Source of the DNA: an uncultured Actinomycetes bacterium
GTDB taxonomy: Bacteria > Actinomycetota > Actinomycetes > Nanopelagicales > Nanopelagicaceae
NCBI GenBank assembly: GCA_903844585.1
Contig: CAIMUD010000148.1
Location: forward strand, 1 to 28,110
DNA: 28,110 nucleotides
Reading direction: 5' to 3'
The notes beneath the pieces were generated by a model that was given only the letters and a program-made list of their open reading frames with translations, ran no database searches and was not told the DNA's origin. Positions 17,216 to 24,825 of the stretch are shown here, in pieces; within the stretch, counting starts at the first letter, position 1, and every line of letters starts with the position of its first letter. Made by a program: the position numbers and the translations under genes.

Positions 17216-18865
17216 ATGAGCGACGGACCCCTAATCGTTCAGAGCGATAAAACAATACTGCTCGATATAGATCATCCCCTATCAACTGAATGTCGACGAG
17301 CAATAGCGCCATTTGCCGAATTGGAGCGTTCGCCTGAACATATTCACACATATCGTTTAACAAATCTCGGGCTCTGGAATGCGCGCGCGGCAGGTCATGA
17401 CGCCGAATTAGTAATTGACACACTTATTAAATATTCGCGTTATGCAGTACCGCACTCAATTCTTGTTGACGTCGCCGAAACGATGTCTAGATATGGGCGC
17501 CTTCGTCTTGAAGCAGATCCGGTGCATGGACTTATCCTCGTGACAACTGATGTTGGAGTACTCGAAGAAGTTATTCGTGCAAAGAAAATCGCACCACTTC
17601 TGGGTGCACGAATCGATAACCAAACAATTGTTGTTCACTCAAGCCAGCGCGGTGCAATCAAGCAATCACTCTTGCGTCTTGGCTGGCCTGCTGAGGATTT
17701 TGCTGGATACGTTGATGGCCAAGCCCACGAAATTGCCCTTAAGGAAAGTGATTGGAAAATACGCCCATATCAATCACTTGCTGCAGAAGGATTTTGGCAC
17801 GGTGGTTCAGGCGTAGTTGTTCTGCCTTGTGGCGCTGGAAAAACTATCGTTGGTGCAGCTGCGATGGCGCATGCAAAGGCAACAACACTTATTCTCGTAA
17901 CTAATACTGTTGCAGCGCGTCAATGGCGCGATGAGTTGCTGCACCGCACAACTCTTAATGAAGATGAGATTGGTGAATATTCTGGAGCTAAGAAAGAAAT
18001 TCGCCCTGTAACTATCGCCACATATCAAGTCATGACCAAGAAAAAGAATGGTGTTTACGCCCACTTGGATCTCTTTGATACACATGACTGGGGCTTGATT
18101 ATTTACGACGAAGTGCACTTACTTCCAGCGCCAATCTTTAGATTCACCGCCGATATCCAATCTCGTCGACGTTTGGGACTTACTGCAACGCTTGTGAGAG
18201 AAGATGGAATGGAAGGAGAAGTCTTTTCACTCATTGGGCCAAAACGCTTCGATGTTCCTTGGAAAGAGATTGAAGCACAGGGGTATATCGCACCGGCTGA
18301 ATGTATTGAAGTACGTGTAAACCTAACTGAAGCAGAACGTCTTTCTTATGCAACAGCTGAACCTGAAGAGCGCTATCGCTATTGCGCGACTACGCGCACA
18401 AAACGTAACGTGGTCGAAGAACTTGTTGCCCATCATGCTGGCGAGCAAATACTTGTGATTGGGCAGTACCTAGATCAACTTGATGATCTTTCCGAGACTC
18501 TTGGTGTTCCGGTGATTAAAGGTGAAACACCGATTAAAGAGCGCGAAAAACTCTTTGCAGCTTTTAGAACCGGAGAGATAACTTGTCTTGTTGTTTCAAA
18601 AGTGGCTAATTTCTCTATTGATTTACCTGAAGCCACAATTGCGATTCAGGTTTCTGGAGCTTTTGGTTCTAGGCAAGAAGAAGCACAACGCCTTGGAAGA
18701 ATTTTGCGCCCAAAGTCAGATGGTCGAGGAGCAAAGTTTTATTCTGTTGTTTCTCGTGACACTATCGATCAAGATTTTGCGCAGAATCGTCAGCGCTTCC
18801 TTGCTGAGCAAGGTTACTCATACAAAATTATTGATGCTGACGATGTTTTTCAAGGGAAGTTCTAA
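17216..18865 (+). CDS. DNA repair helicase XPB
   Basis: 549-aa SF2 3'-5' helicase, bacterial XPB/Rad25 type. Motifs: Walker A GAGKT (206-210), DEVH box (298-301), motif III LTATLVREDG containing the XPB-specific RED (328-330), and motif VI QRLGRILRPKSDGR near the C-terminus. The N-terminal about 170 residues form the actinobacterial XPB N-terminal region. It is expected to act in DNA unwinding for repair; bacterial XPB function is not well settled. It lies downstream of its usual partner (the Helicase_C_3 protein) with the M20 gene between. Its last 38 bp overlap the convergent glutaredoxin-like gene tail to tail. Confidence 0.93.
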   Translation: MSDGPLIVQSDKTILLDIDHPLSTECRRAIAPFAELERSPEHIHTYRLTNLGLWNARAAGHDAELVIDTLIKYSRYAVPHSILVDVAETMSRYGRLRLEADPVHGLILVTTDVGVLEEVIRAKKIAPLLGARIDNQTIVVHSSQRGAIKQSLLRLGWPAEDFAGYVDGQAHEIALKESDWKIRPYQSLAAEGFWHGGSGVVVLPCGAGKTIVGAAAMAHAKATTLILVTNTVAARQWRDELLHRTTLNEDEIGEYSGAKKEIRPVTIATYQVMTKKKNGVYAHLDLFDTHDWGLIIYDEVHLLPAPIFRFTADIQSRRRLGLTATLVREDGMEGEVFSLIGPKRFDVPWKEIEAQGYIAPAECIEVRVNLTEAERLSYATAEPEERYRYCATTRTKRNVVEELVAHHAGEQILVIGQYLDQLDDLSETLGVPVIKGETPIKEREKLFAAFRTGEITCLVVSKVANFSIDLPEATIAIQVSGAFGSRQEEAQRLGRILRPKSDGRGAKFYSVVSRDTIDQDFAQNRQRFLAEQGYSYKIIDADDVFQGKF

Positions 18866-19082
18866 AGCGGATTGGATCGACTTTCCAAAAGTCATGATGC
18901 TCACCATCAATATGAATAACCGGCACTTGCTCGCCATATAACTTTTCAAGCTCGGGCGAGCCATCAATGTATTTGATCTCAATATCAAATCCAAGCTCTT
19001 GCTTTAGCGCCTCAAGATTCTGCACTGCATCTTCACAAAGGTGGCAACCAACCCTTGAATAAACAGTTACCAAATTAGACAT
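18828..19082 (-). CDS. Glutaredoxin-like protein (DUF836 type)
   Basis: 84-aa thioredoxin-fold protein. The redox site is VGCHLC (Cys13, Cys16), followed by a helix and the cis-Pro stretch EQVPVIHIDGEHHDFWKVD. The pattern fits the short actinobacterial glutaredoxin-like family (DUF836). The partner is unknown; it may use glutathione substitutes such as mycothiol or thioredoxin reductase. The ATG shares one base with the upstream hypothetical gene stop (TAATG). Its 3' end overlaps the XPB gene by 38 bp. Confidence 0.87.
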   Translation of the reverse strand: MSNLVTVYSRVGCHLCEDAVQNLEALKQELGFDIEIKYIDGSPELEKLYGEQVPVIHIDGEHHDFWKVDPIRFRTSLEKHRQHQ

Positions 19083-19393
19083 TACTTTTTATTTCCCTGC
19101 TTAAAGATTCTCTGGAAAAACTCATCTGCAACTAATTTGGCATCGTGCTTTGTTTGGGCAGCGTTCTTTTCAGCATTTATCAGAACAGTTTCAATTGTGG
19201 TTTTAGTAATGTTGCCAACCATCGGCCCATACTTCCTTGAAAAAAGTGTATGAATAATCTGACTCACTGAATCCGCAAGTTCTGCGCGTGCTTGGTCGAG
19301 AGTTGGTTCAGGTTTCTTAACGTTTCCTTGAAATTCGAGCAGAATTGGTCGCTCTGCTCGCATCCGAGCAATTGTTTGATCCTTTTCTGACAT
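19082..19393 (-). CDS. Hypothetical protein, 103 aa
   Basis: Not recognised. The protein is hydrophilic and probably helical, without a signal peptide, membrane segment or cysteine. The central part SVSQIIHTLFSRKYGPMVGN is the most structured-looking; the tail is basic. The start is ATG 19393, with GAGAAT 6 nt upstream and the divergent protease start only 34 bp away. The frame is open further upstream to 19492, but that extension runs antisense through the protease signal peptide and is unlikely to be used. Coupling to the glutaredoxin-like gene (1-nt overlap) suggests a shared function, otherwise unknown. Confidence 0.75.
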   Translation of the reverse strand: MSEKDQTIARMRAERPILLEFQGNVKKPEPTLDQARAELADSVSQIIHTLFSRKYGPMVGNITKTTIETVLINAEKNAAQTKHDAKLVADEFFQRIFKQGNKK

Positions 19394-19427
19394 GGTTGCA
19401 TTCTCGCATCCTGATAGCGTTGGCGCC
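19394..19427. promoter_or_regulatory. Divergent promoter region, hypothetical gene / secreted protease
   Basis: Plus strand: TAGCGT (19415-19420) ends 7 nt before ATG 19428. Minus strand: GAGAAT (19405-19400) ends 6 nt before ATG 19393. Both predict very short or no leaders. The minus-strand hexamer is a weak match. Confidence 0.35.
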
Positions 19428-21803
19428 ATGTCAACCAAGCTTCGTAGGTTCTTGGTTATCTTCGCCCTCTTTTTAGGTTTCTTGCAACCCACAGATGCTT
19501 TCGCTTATGGTCAATCTATCCCGGCAAAGGTATGGGGAACTGTTTACGCAACTACGGTTTCCAATACTCCATTAGCGTCAGGGCCGGCTCCGAAATTTGT
19601 CCTTGAAAAGAAATCAACCATCTTCGTTAAATACATTGATTTTCCCGATTGGGCAAAGAATGAATTCCAACTTGCAGTCGATGTATGGGCTGCAAACTTT
19701 TCATCTAGCGTTCCAATAAATATTGAAGTTTCTTGGACTTCAATTGCAACACCAGGAGTACTTGGTCAGGCTCGACCTGAATCTCTTCGTAGTGAGTTCA
19801 CTGGAGCGCCAGACTCCACACTTAGTTATCCAATTGCGTTAGCCAATGCAATTTCCGGTCGGGATCTCAATCAAAACCGCGCTGAAATCCTTATCGATGT
19901 TAATTCAAATACCACTTGGTATCGGCCTGACACAGGCAGGGCTATTTCTCGAACTGAATTTGATTTGGAATCTGTCTTCCTTCATGAAATTGCACACGGT
20001 CTTGGATTTCTTTCAAGTGATCACTTTGAAGACAACCCGACTAAACCAAATTTCGGAAAAGTTACCTTAGATGATCCGACTCCATATGATGCTTTTGCAA
20101 TTACCTTCGAAGGCAAAAGGCTCGCGGATTACGAAACAGGATCACCCGAGTTGCAGACCGCTGTTACCTCACGTCTTGAATGGGTGGGCGAACTCGGCGT
20201 GCGAGCAAACGGTGGAGTAAGACCCCTTCTACATACTCCAAATCCATATGTTGATGGCTCTTCTGTTAGCCACCTAGATGAAAACACTTTTGCTAACACC
20301 GGTGTTAATTCAATGATGACTCCTGGTATAGCTCCGGCCGAGATTTATCACCAACCAGGACCACTACTTCTTGCGATGATGGAAGATATGAGATCAAAGC
20401 CAACTGCTGGACTTGCCAAAGTTGTACCGCAGAGCGTCAAGAGCGTTAAAGCTTTAATTTCGGATTCATCTGCACTTATCTACTTTGGCCTTCCAGATAA
20501 CAATCGCGCTGCACAGGTCACTGAATATAGAATTAAGAATCTCAAGACTGGAATTACAAAGAAATTTGCTTCCAGCCCTGCAAATTACACCGGCCTAAAA
20601 AATGGAACTTCCTATACCTTCGCAATAACTGCGGTCAATGAAGTAGGCCAATCAGAAGCCAAAACCACTACACCGATAACTCCAAGTGCAACCTGGAAGA
20701 AGACTATCTTGGATGGGACGGCAGATGCCAAATACTTGTCCACCACGACTTTCAATGGCAATCCATCGCTTCTCTACAGCAATAGCAAGACCGGAGAATT
20801 AATTCTCACAAATTGGAATGGCAAGAAGTGGGTGAAAAACGTTGTAGATGGAAGTGGCGGAGATCAAGGTCAAACCACAAATCCAATCAGTGGTGTCACA
20901 ACAATTTGCTCCAATGGACCAAGCAAAAAACAGACTCTGCATATTTTCTATAGTGAACCTGTTGACCAAGATTTACGCTATGCAACATTTGATGGCAAAG
21001 AATTTACATACGAAGTCGTCGATGGAAATTCGGCTGCCGTCAATGATTACCGAGATATAAATCGCACGAAGACCAATGGAAAGCTCAGCACTTCTATGGC
21101 ATGCGTGGCTGATAGCCGCGGAGTTCAAGTTTTCTATCGCGATGACACACAAGGAATTCTGCTCGGTGCATCCAAACCAATTGATACTTCTGATTGGGTT
21201 TACGAACTAGTTGATGGTGATCGAGTAACTGATGGTCGCAGTGATGGAAATCTTGGCTTTGCAGTTGATGCATACTCAGATGGAAAGAAAACATGGATCC
21301 TGTATGACTCCATGAGGCCAGAACAAAATTCAAGAGCTACAACTTTTGGAGAAATCCGCTTGGCCGTGCGTTCAACTATCGCGCCTAACACTTGGAGTTA
21401 TAAGACTCTAGATTCAACCTCTACAGCCCCATTTGTTCCCGGATACGATGTTGATTTAGCTGCTGGCGCTCAAGGTGTGACAGCAACGTGGCTAATTACT
21501 CCTGTTGCAAACGTTCCAAATCCACTGCAAGTGCGCTGGATAAGAGTAGATAAAAACTCGGCTGCTAAAACTATTTCTGTTTCAAACTTTGGAACTCCAG
21601 ATAGACACATAACAGGTGATGGCAAAACCACAATATTTAATTGCCAAGAGCGACTCTGCGCACTCGATACTGCATCAAGCAAAGTTTCTTTAGTCTCCAA
21701 AGAACAAAACCCAGACGGTGTTAAATCCGCCTGGGTTTTGATTAATAAAACTCGTTATCTTGTCGCCGGCATCAAGGGCCAACTCACGCTTTTACGTCCG
21801 TAA
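19428..21803 (+). CDS. Secreted metzincin-like metalloprotease with FN3 domain and repeat-rich C-terminus
   Basis: 791 aa from ATG 19428. A signal peptide (KLRRFLVIFALFLGFLQP, likely cleaved after AFA near residue 26) fixes this start; an in-frame ATG at 19392 would only add an unconserved 12-aa tail and overlap the divergent gene. The protease domain carries HEIAHGLGFLSS (His186, Glu187, His190), with Ser where metzincins have the third zinc His, and a likely Met-turn NSMMTP near residue 295. An FN3-like domain covers about 325-420. The C-terminal about 370 residues contain five W/F-x-x-x-x-h-D-G-type motifs starting near residues 423, 468, 526, 590 and 656, suggesting a beta-propeller. There is no membrane anchor or sortase signal, so it is probably released. 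The substrate is unknown. Confidence 0.82.
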   Translation: MSTKLRRFLVIFALFLGFLQPTDAFAYGQSIPAKVWGTVYATTVSNTPLASGPAPKFVLEKKSTIFVKYIDFPDWAKNEFQLAVDVWAANFSSSVPINIEVSWTSIATPGVLGQARPESLRSEFTGAPDSTLSYPIALANAISGRDLNQNRAEILIDVNSNTTWYRPDTGRAISRTEFDLESVFLHEIAHGLGFLSSDHFEDNPTKPNFGKVTLDDPTPYDAFAITFEGKRLADYETGSPELQTAVTSRLEWVGELGVRANGGVRPLLHTPNPYVDGSSVSHLDENTFANTGVNSMMTPGIAPAEIYHQPGPLLLAMMEDMRSKPTAGLAKVVPQSVKSVKALISDSSALIYFGLPDNNRAAQVTEYRIKNLKTGITKKFASSPANYTGLKNGTSYTFAITAVNEVGQSEAKTTTPITPSATWKKTILDGTADAKYLSTTTFNGNPSLLYSNSKTGELILTNWNGKKWVKNVVDGSGGDQGQTTNPISGVTTICSNGPSKKQTLHIFYSEPVDQDLRYATFDGKEFTYEVVDGNSAAVNDYRDINRTKTNGKLSTSMACVADSRGVQVFYRDDTQGILLGASKPIDTSDWVYELVDGDRVTDGRSDGNLGFAVDAYSDGKKTWILYDSMRPEQNSRATTFGEIRLAVRSTIAPNTWSYKTLDSTSTAPFVPGYDVDLAAGAQGVTATWLITPVANVPNPLQVRWIRVDKNSAAKTISVSNFGTPDRHITGDGKTTIFNCQERLCALDTASSKVSLVSKEQNPDGVKSAWVLINKTRYLVAGIKGQLTLLRP
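21706..21739. terminator. Bidirectional terminator-like hairpin inside the protease 3' end
   Basis: AAAACCCAG (21706-21714) pairs perfectly with CTGGGTTTT (21731-21739). After one A/C mismatch, CGG (21716-21718) pairs with CCG (21727-21729), leaving an 8-nt loop. On the minus strand the stem is followed by a T-rich run (TTTTGTTCTTT), so it most likely terminates the proC/bS22 transcript, 76 nt after the bS22 stop. On the plus strand only TTTT follows, 64 nt before the protease stop. Confidence 0.55.
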
Positions 21804-21814
21804 AGAAGTAGCTA

Positions 21815-21913
21815 TTACTTAGCGTTACGACGCTGAATGCGAGTCTTCTTAAGAAGTTTCTTATGCTTCTTCTTCGCCATACGCTTGCGTCGCTTCTTAA
21901 TAACCGAACCCAT
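21815..21913 (-). CDS. Small ribosomal subunit protein bS22 (AURKAIP1/COX24 domain)
   Basis: A 32-aa, extremely basic protein ([20 protein letters not shown] then [12 protein letters not shown]). It matches the AURKAIP1/COX24-domain proteins seen as bS22 in mycobacterial 30S structures. The M. tuberculosis counterpart Rv0500B, as I recall it, begins [12 protein letters not shown] and also lies downstream of proC (Rv0500). AGAGAAAG about 8 nt upstream of ATG 21913 is a plausible SD, unlike the leaderless genes here. It is last on the minus-strand unit, 40 nt after the secreted 399-aa gene, and converges on the protease with an 11-bp gap. Confidence 0.93.
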   Translation of the reverse strand: MGSVIKKRRKRMAKKKHKKLLKKTRIQRRNAK

Positions 21914-21953
21914 AAATCACACTTTCTCTAACGTTGCACTTGAGTGCCAAAGG

Positions 21954-23153
21954 TTACCGTGAATGTAGGTGAAAAATCGAAAGCGATTCTGCGCCTGCAC
22001 CCTTCGCCAACACGTTAATTCCCCCATCAAAGGAGTATGTAACCGCTATTGGCCCCTTCAAAGCTCCATTTGTATAGGCAGCAGTGACAACCCCCTTCGA
22101 ATCAAAAATCAGAACTATCCCTTGATCTTTACTTAACTTTTGACCCGATATCCCTTTTGGAAGAGTTGCTGGAGTAAGTGCTACTGCATATGAATTATTT
22201 GGCAGATTTATTCCAACCGCTTTGCCGCTTCCTAGATATCTTGTAGTCCACGTCGGAGCAAATTGAGTTGTGAATTTTGTAATAGCAATTTCATATCCTT
22301 TTGAAGATGAAACCTCACCGGTAAGAAAAAGTGATGGCGTGGCTGTACTCCAATTTCTTTTAGCTTTTGGAGCCGTGCTGCGAACTACCGAAGAGATAGC
22401 ACCTGACTTTGAAATTTTTACCAAAACACCGTCTATCAACCCAACTAATTTCTTACGCCCAAGAGTTTCAAAACTCGATCCAAAAGCGCTCACTGACCCA
22501 TCTGTGTGTCGAGAAAGTGCGTTTATCGAAGTTTTTGTTGTGCCTATAGCGGTAACTTTTCCAAAGATTCCAGTCAGGGAAGCAGATATGACAAATGCGC
22601 CGCTTTTTCTCGCACCTGCAATGGAGATCCCTTTTGAATCAAGGGCTATGGCAGTAATAAGGGAGGCCTCTTTTAGCGGATATACATACGTCGCGAGTAA
22701 TTCACCATTGAAAGAAAGGTTCCAAAGAGTGACTTGATCCATATCTTTACGCAGTTTAGGAAGAGTTTCGATACTTACTCCATCGGGATTAATTGCACTG
22801 CCTTGCTGAGTTGATGTATCCGCTAGTGGAGCCGAAGCGCTAACTCCCGCAATCCAAATGTTTCCGCCGCTGTCGGAGGTTGCAACCATCGCAATTTCAT
22901 TTTGACCGCTATCGATTACTTTGCTCCATGCAGTAATTCCACTTGTATTAATTGCGTTAAGAGTGATATCGAGAGTTGTGGAAGTAGTCGAGGAAAAAGT
23001 TACTAAATTTGCACCACTTGCGACTAAACCATCTGCTTGAATTTCCGTTGCAATCACTGAAGCCTCTTTTACTGTGACTCCCTTAGGGGCAGCAAAAGCA
23101 GAACTAGGTAATACGAGAAAAGCCAATAACAACGCAAGGAAAAGCTTGCGCAT
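21954..23153 (-). CDS. Secreted protein, probable beta-propeller
   Basis: 399 aa, no recognised named family. A clear signal peptide (MRKLFLALLLAFLVLPSSAFA, cleavage after AFA near residue 21) marks it as exported; there is no lipobox. The body is rich in Ser, Thr, Gly and Val. It contains propeller-like repeats of a D-x-x-G-x-h-x-h-A/G pattern: SDSGGNIWIAGVS, ALDSKGISIAGAR, RHTDGSVSAFGSS and FDGGINVLAKG. Some resemble SBBP-type repeats. No catalytic motif is evident. It starts 2 bp after the proC stop, so it is in the proC operon, and is followed by bS22. A role in the envelope or as a binding protein is inference only. Confidence 0.72.
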   Translation of the reverse strand: MRKLFLALLLAFLVLPSSAFAAPKGVTVKEASVIATEIQADGLVASGANLVTFSSTTSTTLDITLNAINTSGITAWSKVIDSGQNEIAMVATSDSGGNIWIAGVSASAPLADTSTQQGSAINPDGVSIETLPKLRKDMDQVTLWNLSFNGELLATYVYPLKEASLITAIALDSKGISIAGARKSGAFVISASLTGIFGKVTAIGTTKTSINALSRHTDGSVSAFGSSFETLGRKKLVGLIDGVLVKISKSGAISSVVRSTAPKAKRNWSTATPSLFLTGEVSSSKGYEIAITKFTTQFAPTWTTRYLGSGKAVGINLPNNSYAVALTPATLPKGISGQKLSKDQGIVLIFDSKGVVTAAYTNGALKGPIAVTYSFDGGINVLAKGAGAESLSIFHLHSR

Positions 23154-23155
23154 AG

Positions 23156-23959
23156 TTAAGCTAATTCTTGTGAGCGCTTATGCGCAGCAGCCATGGCATC
23201 AGCAACAATCTCGGAAAGTTTTGAACTCTCAAATGATGCGAGCGCAGCAGCAGTCGTGCCGTTTGGACTCGTAACTTTCTCTCGTAGAGTTGTGGCGCTA
23301 TCGCCCGACTCGGCAAGTAGGGCTGCTGAGCCAACAATGGTCTGGATTGTGAGAGTCGTGGCATCAGCATCAGAGAGACCTAGCTTTTTTGCTCCCGCAA
23401 TCATCGCTTCAACAAATGCAAAGAAGTAAGCAGGGCCCGAGCCACTTGTCGCAGTTACCGCATCCTGTAAATCTTCGGCAACTTCAATTACCTTACCTGT
23501 TGCAGCGAGAAATCCTTTTACATATCCGCTTTGATCTGCGCTCACACCTGCTCCAATTGAAATCGCGGCAGCGCCCTTTCCAACAAGCGTTGGGGTATTT
23601 GGCATAACTCGAATAACCGGATTTGATCCGCCAGTATGTTCTGAAATAAAGCTAATTTTCTTTCCTGCTGCAAAGGAGACAATCAGAGTTTTTGCTCCAA
23701 GTTGGTCTTTGATCTCTCCGAGTAGAGCTTGCATATCCTGTGGCTTTGTTACCAAAAGTAGAAAGTCTGATTTGCAGACTTCGCCAATACCGCAGGCGCT
23801 TACTTTGTATTTGGCAACTAATTCATCTGAGCGTTCTTTTCGCTTCTCATGAATTGAAATCAGAGATGGCTTTACTCCATAAGAGATGAGGCCAGCAATA
23901 AGGGCTTCACCCATTACCCCGGCGCCAATAACTCCAACGCTCTTTTCAAGATTAGCCAT
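23156..23959 (-). CDS. proC: Pyrroline-5-carboxylate reductase
   Basis: Last step of proline synthesis: NAD(P)H reduction of 1-pyrroline-5-carboxylate. The N-terminal Rossmann motif is VGVIGAGVMGEALIAGL. VMPNTPTLVGKGAAAI and the C-terminal P5CR signature region ATSGSGPAYFFAFVEAM with LREKVTSPNGTTAAAL are all present. 267 aa is standard. ATG 23959 has TACTCT 6 nt upstream, predicting a leaderless mRNA. It leads the unit proC, secreted protein, bS22, and is divergent from the Cys-rich unknown with a 30-bp gap. The proC-bS22 linkage is also found in mycobacteria. Confidence 0.95.
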   Translation of the reverse strand: MANLEKSVGVIGAGVMGEALIAGLISYGVKPSLISIHEKRKERSDELVAKYKVSACGIGEVCKSDFLLLVTKPQDMQALLGEIKDQLGAKTLIVSFAAGKKISFISEHTGGSNPVIRVMPNTPTLVGKGAAAISIGAGVSADQSGYVKGFLAATGKVIEVAEDLQDAVTATSGSGPAYFFAFVEAMIAGAKKLGLSDADATTLTIQTIVGSAALLAESGDSATTLREKVTSPNGTTAAALASFESSKLSEIVADAMAAAHKRSQELA

Positions 23960-23971
23960 AGTGAAAGAGTA
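23960..23971 (-). promoter_or_regulatory. Predicted leaderless -10 promoter of proC
   Basis: Minus-strand TACTCT (23971-23966), 6 nt, then ATG 23959. It would drive the proC, secreted protein, bS22 unit. Confidence 0.5.
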
Positions 23972-23975
23972 CGCG

Positions 23976-23989
23976 TAGGCTCTGCGACT
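23976..23989 (+). promoter_or_regulatory. Predicted promoter of the Cys-rich unknown gene
   Basis: TAGGCT (23976-23981) ends 8 nt before ATG 23990. It is part of an 11-mer ACGCGTAGGCT (23971-23981) that recurs in the menB/menE promoter region (6559-6549, minus strand). Confidence 0.4.
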
Positions 23990-24799
23990 ATGTCTGAATT
24001 AAAGCCAGGTTTCGCGCGCGATTGGGTTGAATTCACTGATCCAAATGACCCAGAAGAAATCTTCAAATGTGACCTCACATGGCTTACATCTTTTTGGACC
24101 TGCATTTATGGCGATGGTTGTAAAGGCGTTTTTGAAGATCGCCCTAATGATGGATGTTGCACAGAAGGTGCAATGTATTCAGATCAAGACGATGAAGAGC
24201 GCGTCCGTAAGGCGGCTGCAGATTTAACTCCTGATATGTGGCAGTTCTGGGAGCAAGCACAGCCAAAGAAGCCAAATGGACAACTAAGAATTTCAGATAT
24301 CGACGAAGATAAAGAGCGAAAGACTCGAACAGTTGATGAGGCGTGTATTTTCTTAAATAGAAAAGGTTATTCAGCGCCAGGATTTACCGGAACATTTGGA
24401 TGTGTACTTCACCACCTTGCTCAGAAAGAAAATCGCCACTTTGTAGATACAAAACCAGATGTGTGTTGGCAATTACCACTCCGCAGAAGTTATGAATTAC
24501 GCGAAGTCGGCGAGCGCGAATATTCAATTACCGTCATTGGTGAATACGAACGCCTTGCATGGGGCGATGGCGGCGAAGATTTCGATTGGTACTGCACCTC
24601 AAACACAGATGCACACGTAGGTAGCGAGCCTGTTTATATTTCAAATAAGACTGAGCTCGAAACTCTCATGGGTAAAGCTGCATACGACATACTCGCAGCT
24701 CACTGTGACAAGCGCATCGCAGGTATTAAGGATGCCCAGGCTCGTTCACTTCCGCTCTTTGTAATTCAACACCCAGCAACGCTGGCTAACGGGCGCTAG
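23990..24799 (+). CDS. Cys-rich protein, possibly YkgJ/DUF3109-like
   Basis: 269 aa, cytoplasmic. Cysteines cluster at residues 27, 38, 44, 56-57, 119, 138 and 159, including NDGCCTEGAM and TFGCVLHH. A CC-x-x-G core with further spaced cysteines recalls YkgJ/DUF3109-type zinc/iron-binding proteins, but the spacing is not a clear match, so the family is uncertain. The middle (residues 70-125) is highly charged; the C-terminal half has no motif I know. The start ATG 23990 follows a likely -10 at 8 nt. It is divergent from proC and 26 nt before radA on the same strand, though radA has its own promoter. The protein probably binds a metal. Confidence 0.7.
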   Translation: MSELKPGFARDWVEFTDPNDPEEIFKCDLTWLTSFWTCIYGDGCKGVFEDRPNDGCCTEGAMYSDQDDEERVRKAAADLTPDMWQFWEQAQPKKPNGQLRISDIDEDKERKTRTVDEACIFLNRKGYSAPGFTGTFGCVLHHLAQKENRHFVDTKPDVCWQLPLRRSYELREVGEREYSITVIGEYERLAWGDGGEDFDWYCTSNTDAHVGSEPVYISNKTELETLMGKAAYDILAAHCDKRIAGIKDAQARSLPLFVIQHPATLANGR

Positions 24800-24813
24800 T
24801 CAGCGGTTAGTTC

Positions 24814-24825
24814 TACTCTCCTCTC
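24814..24825 (+). promoter_or_regulatory. Predicted leaderless -10 promoter of radA
   Basis: TACTCT (24814-24819) is followed by exactly 6 nt and ATG 24826. The hexamer is identical to that of proC. No SD is present. Confidence 0.5.

Noticed and set aside
19082..19492. Longer 136-aa version of the hypothetical protein
   Set aside because: The extra 33 codons lie antisense to the protease signal peptide. ATG 19393 has a better promoter context.
21940..21956. CIRCE-like operator TTGGCACTCAAGTGCAA upstream of bS22
   Set aside because: The half sites resemble CIRCE, but the required 9-nt spacer is absent. The palindrome is only 5 bp per arm with two central bases.
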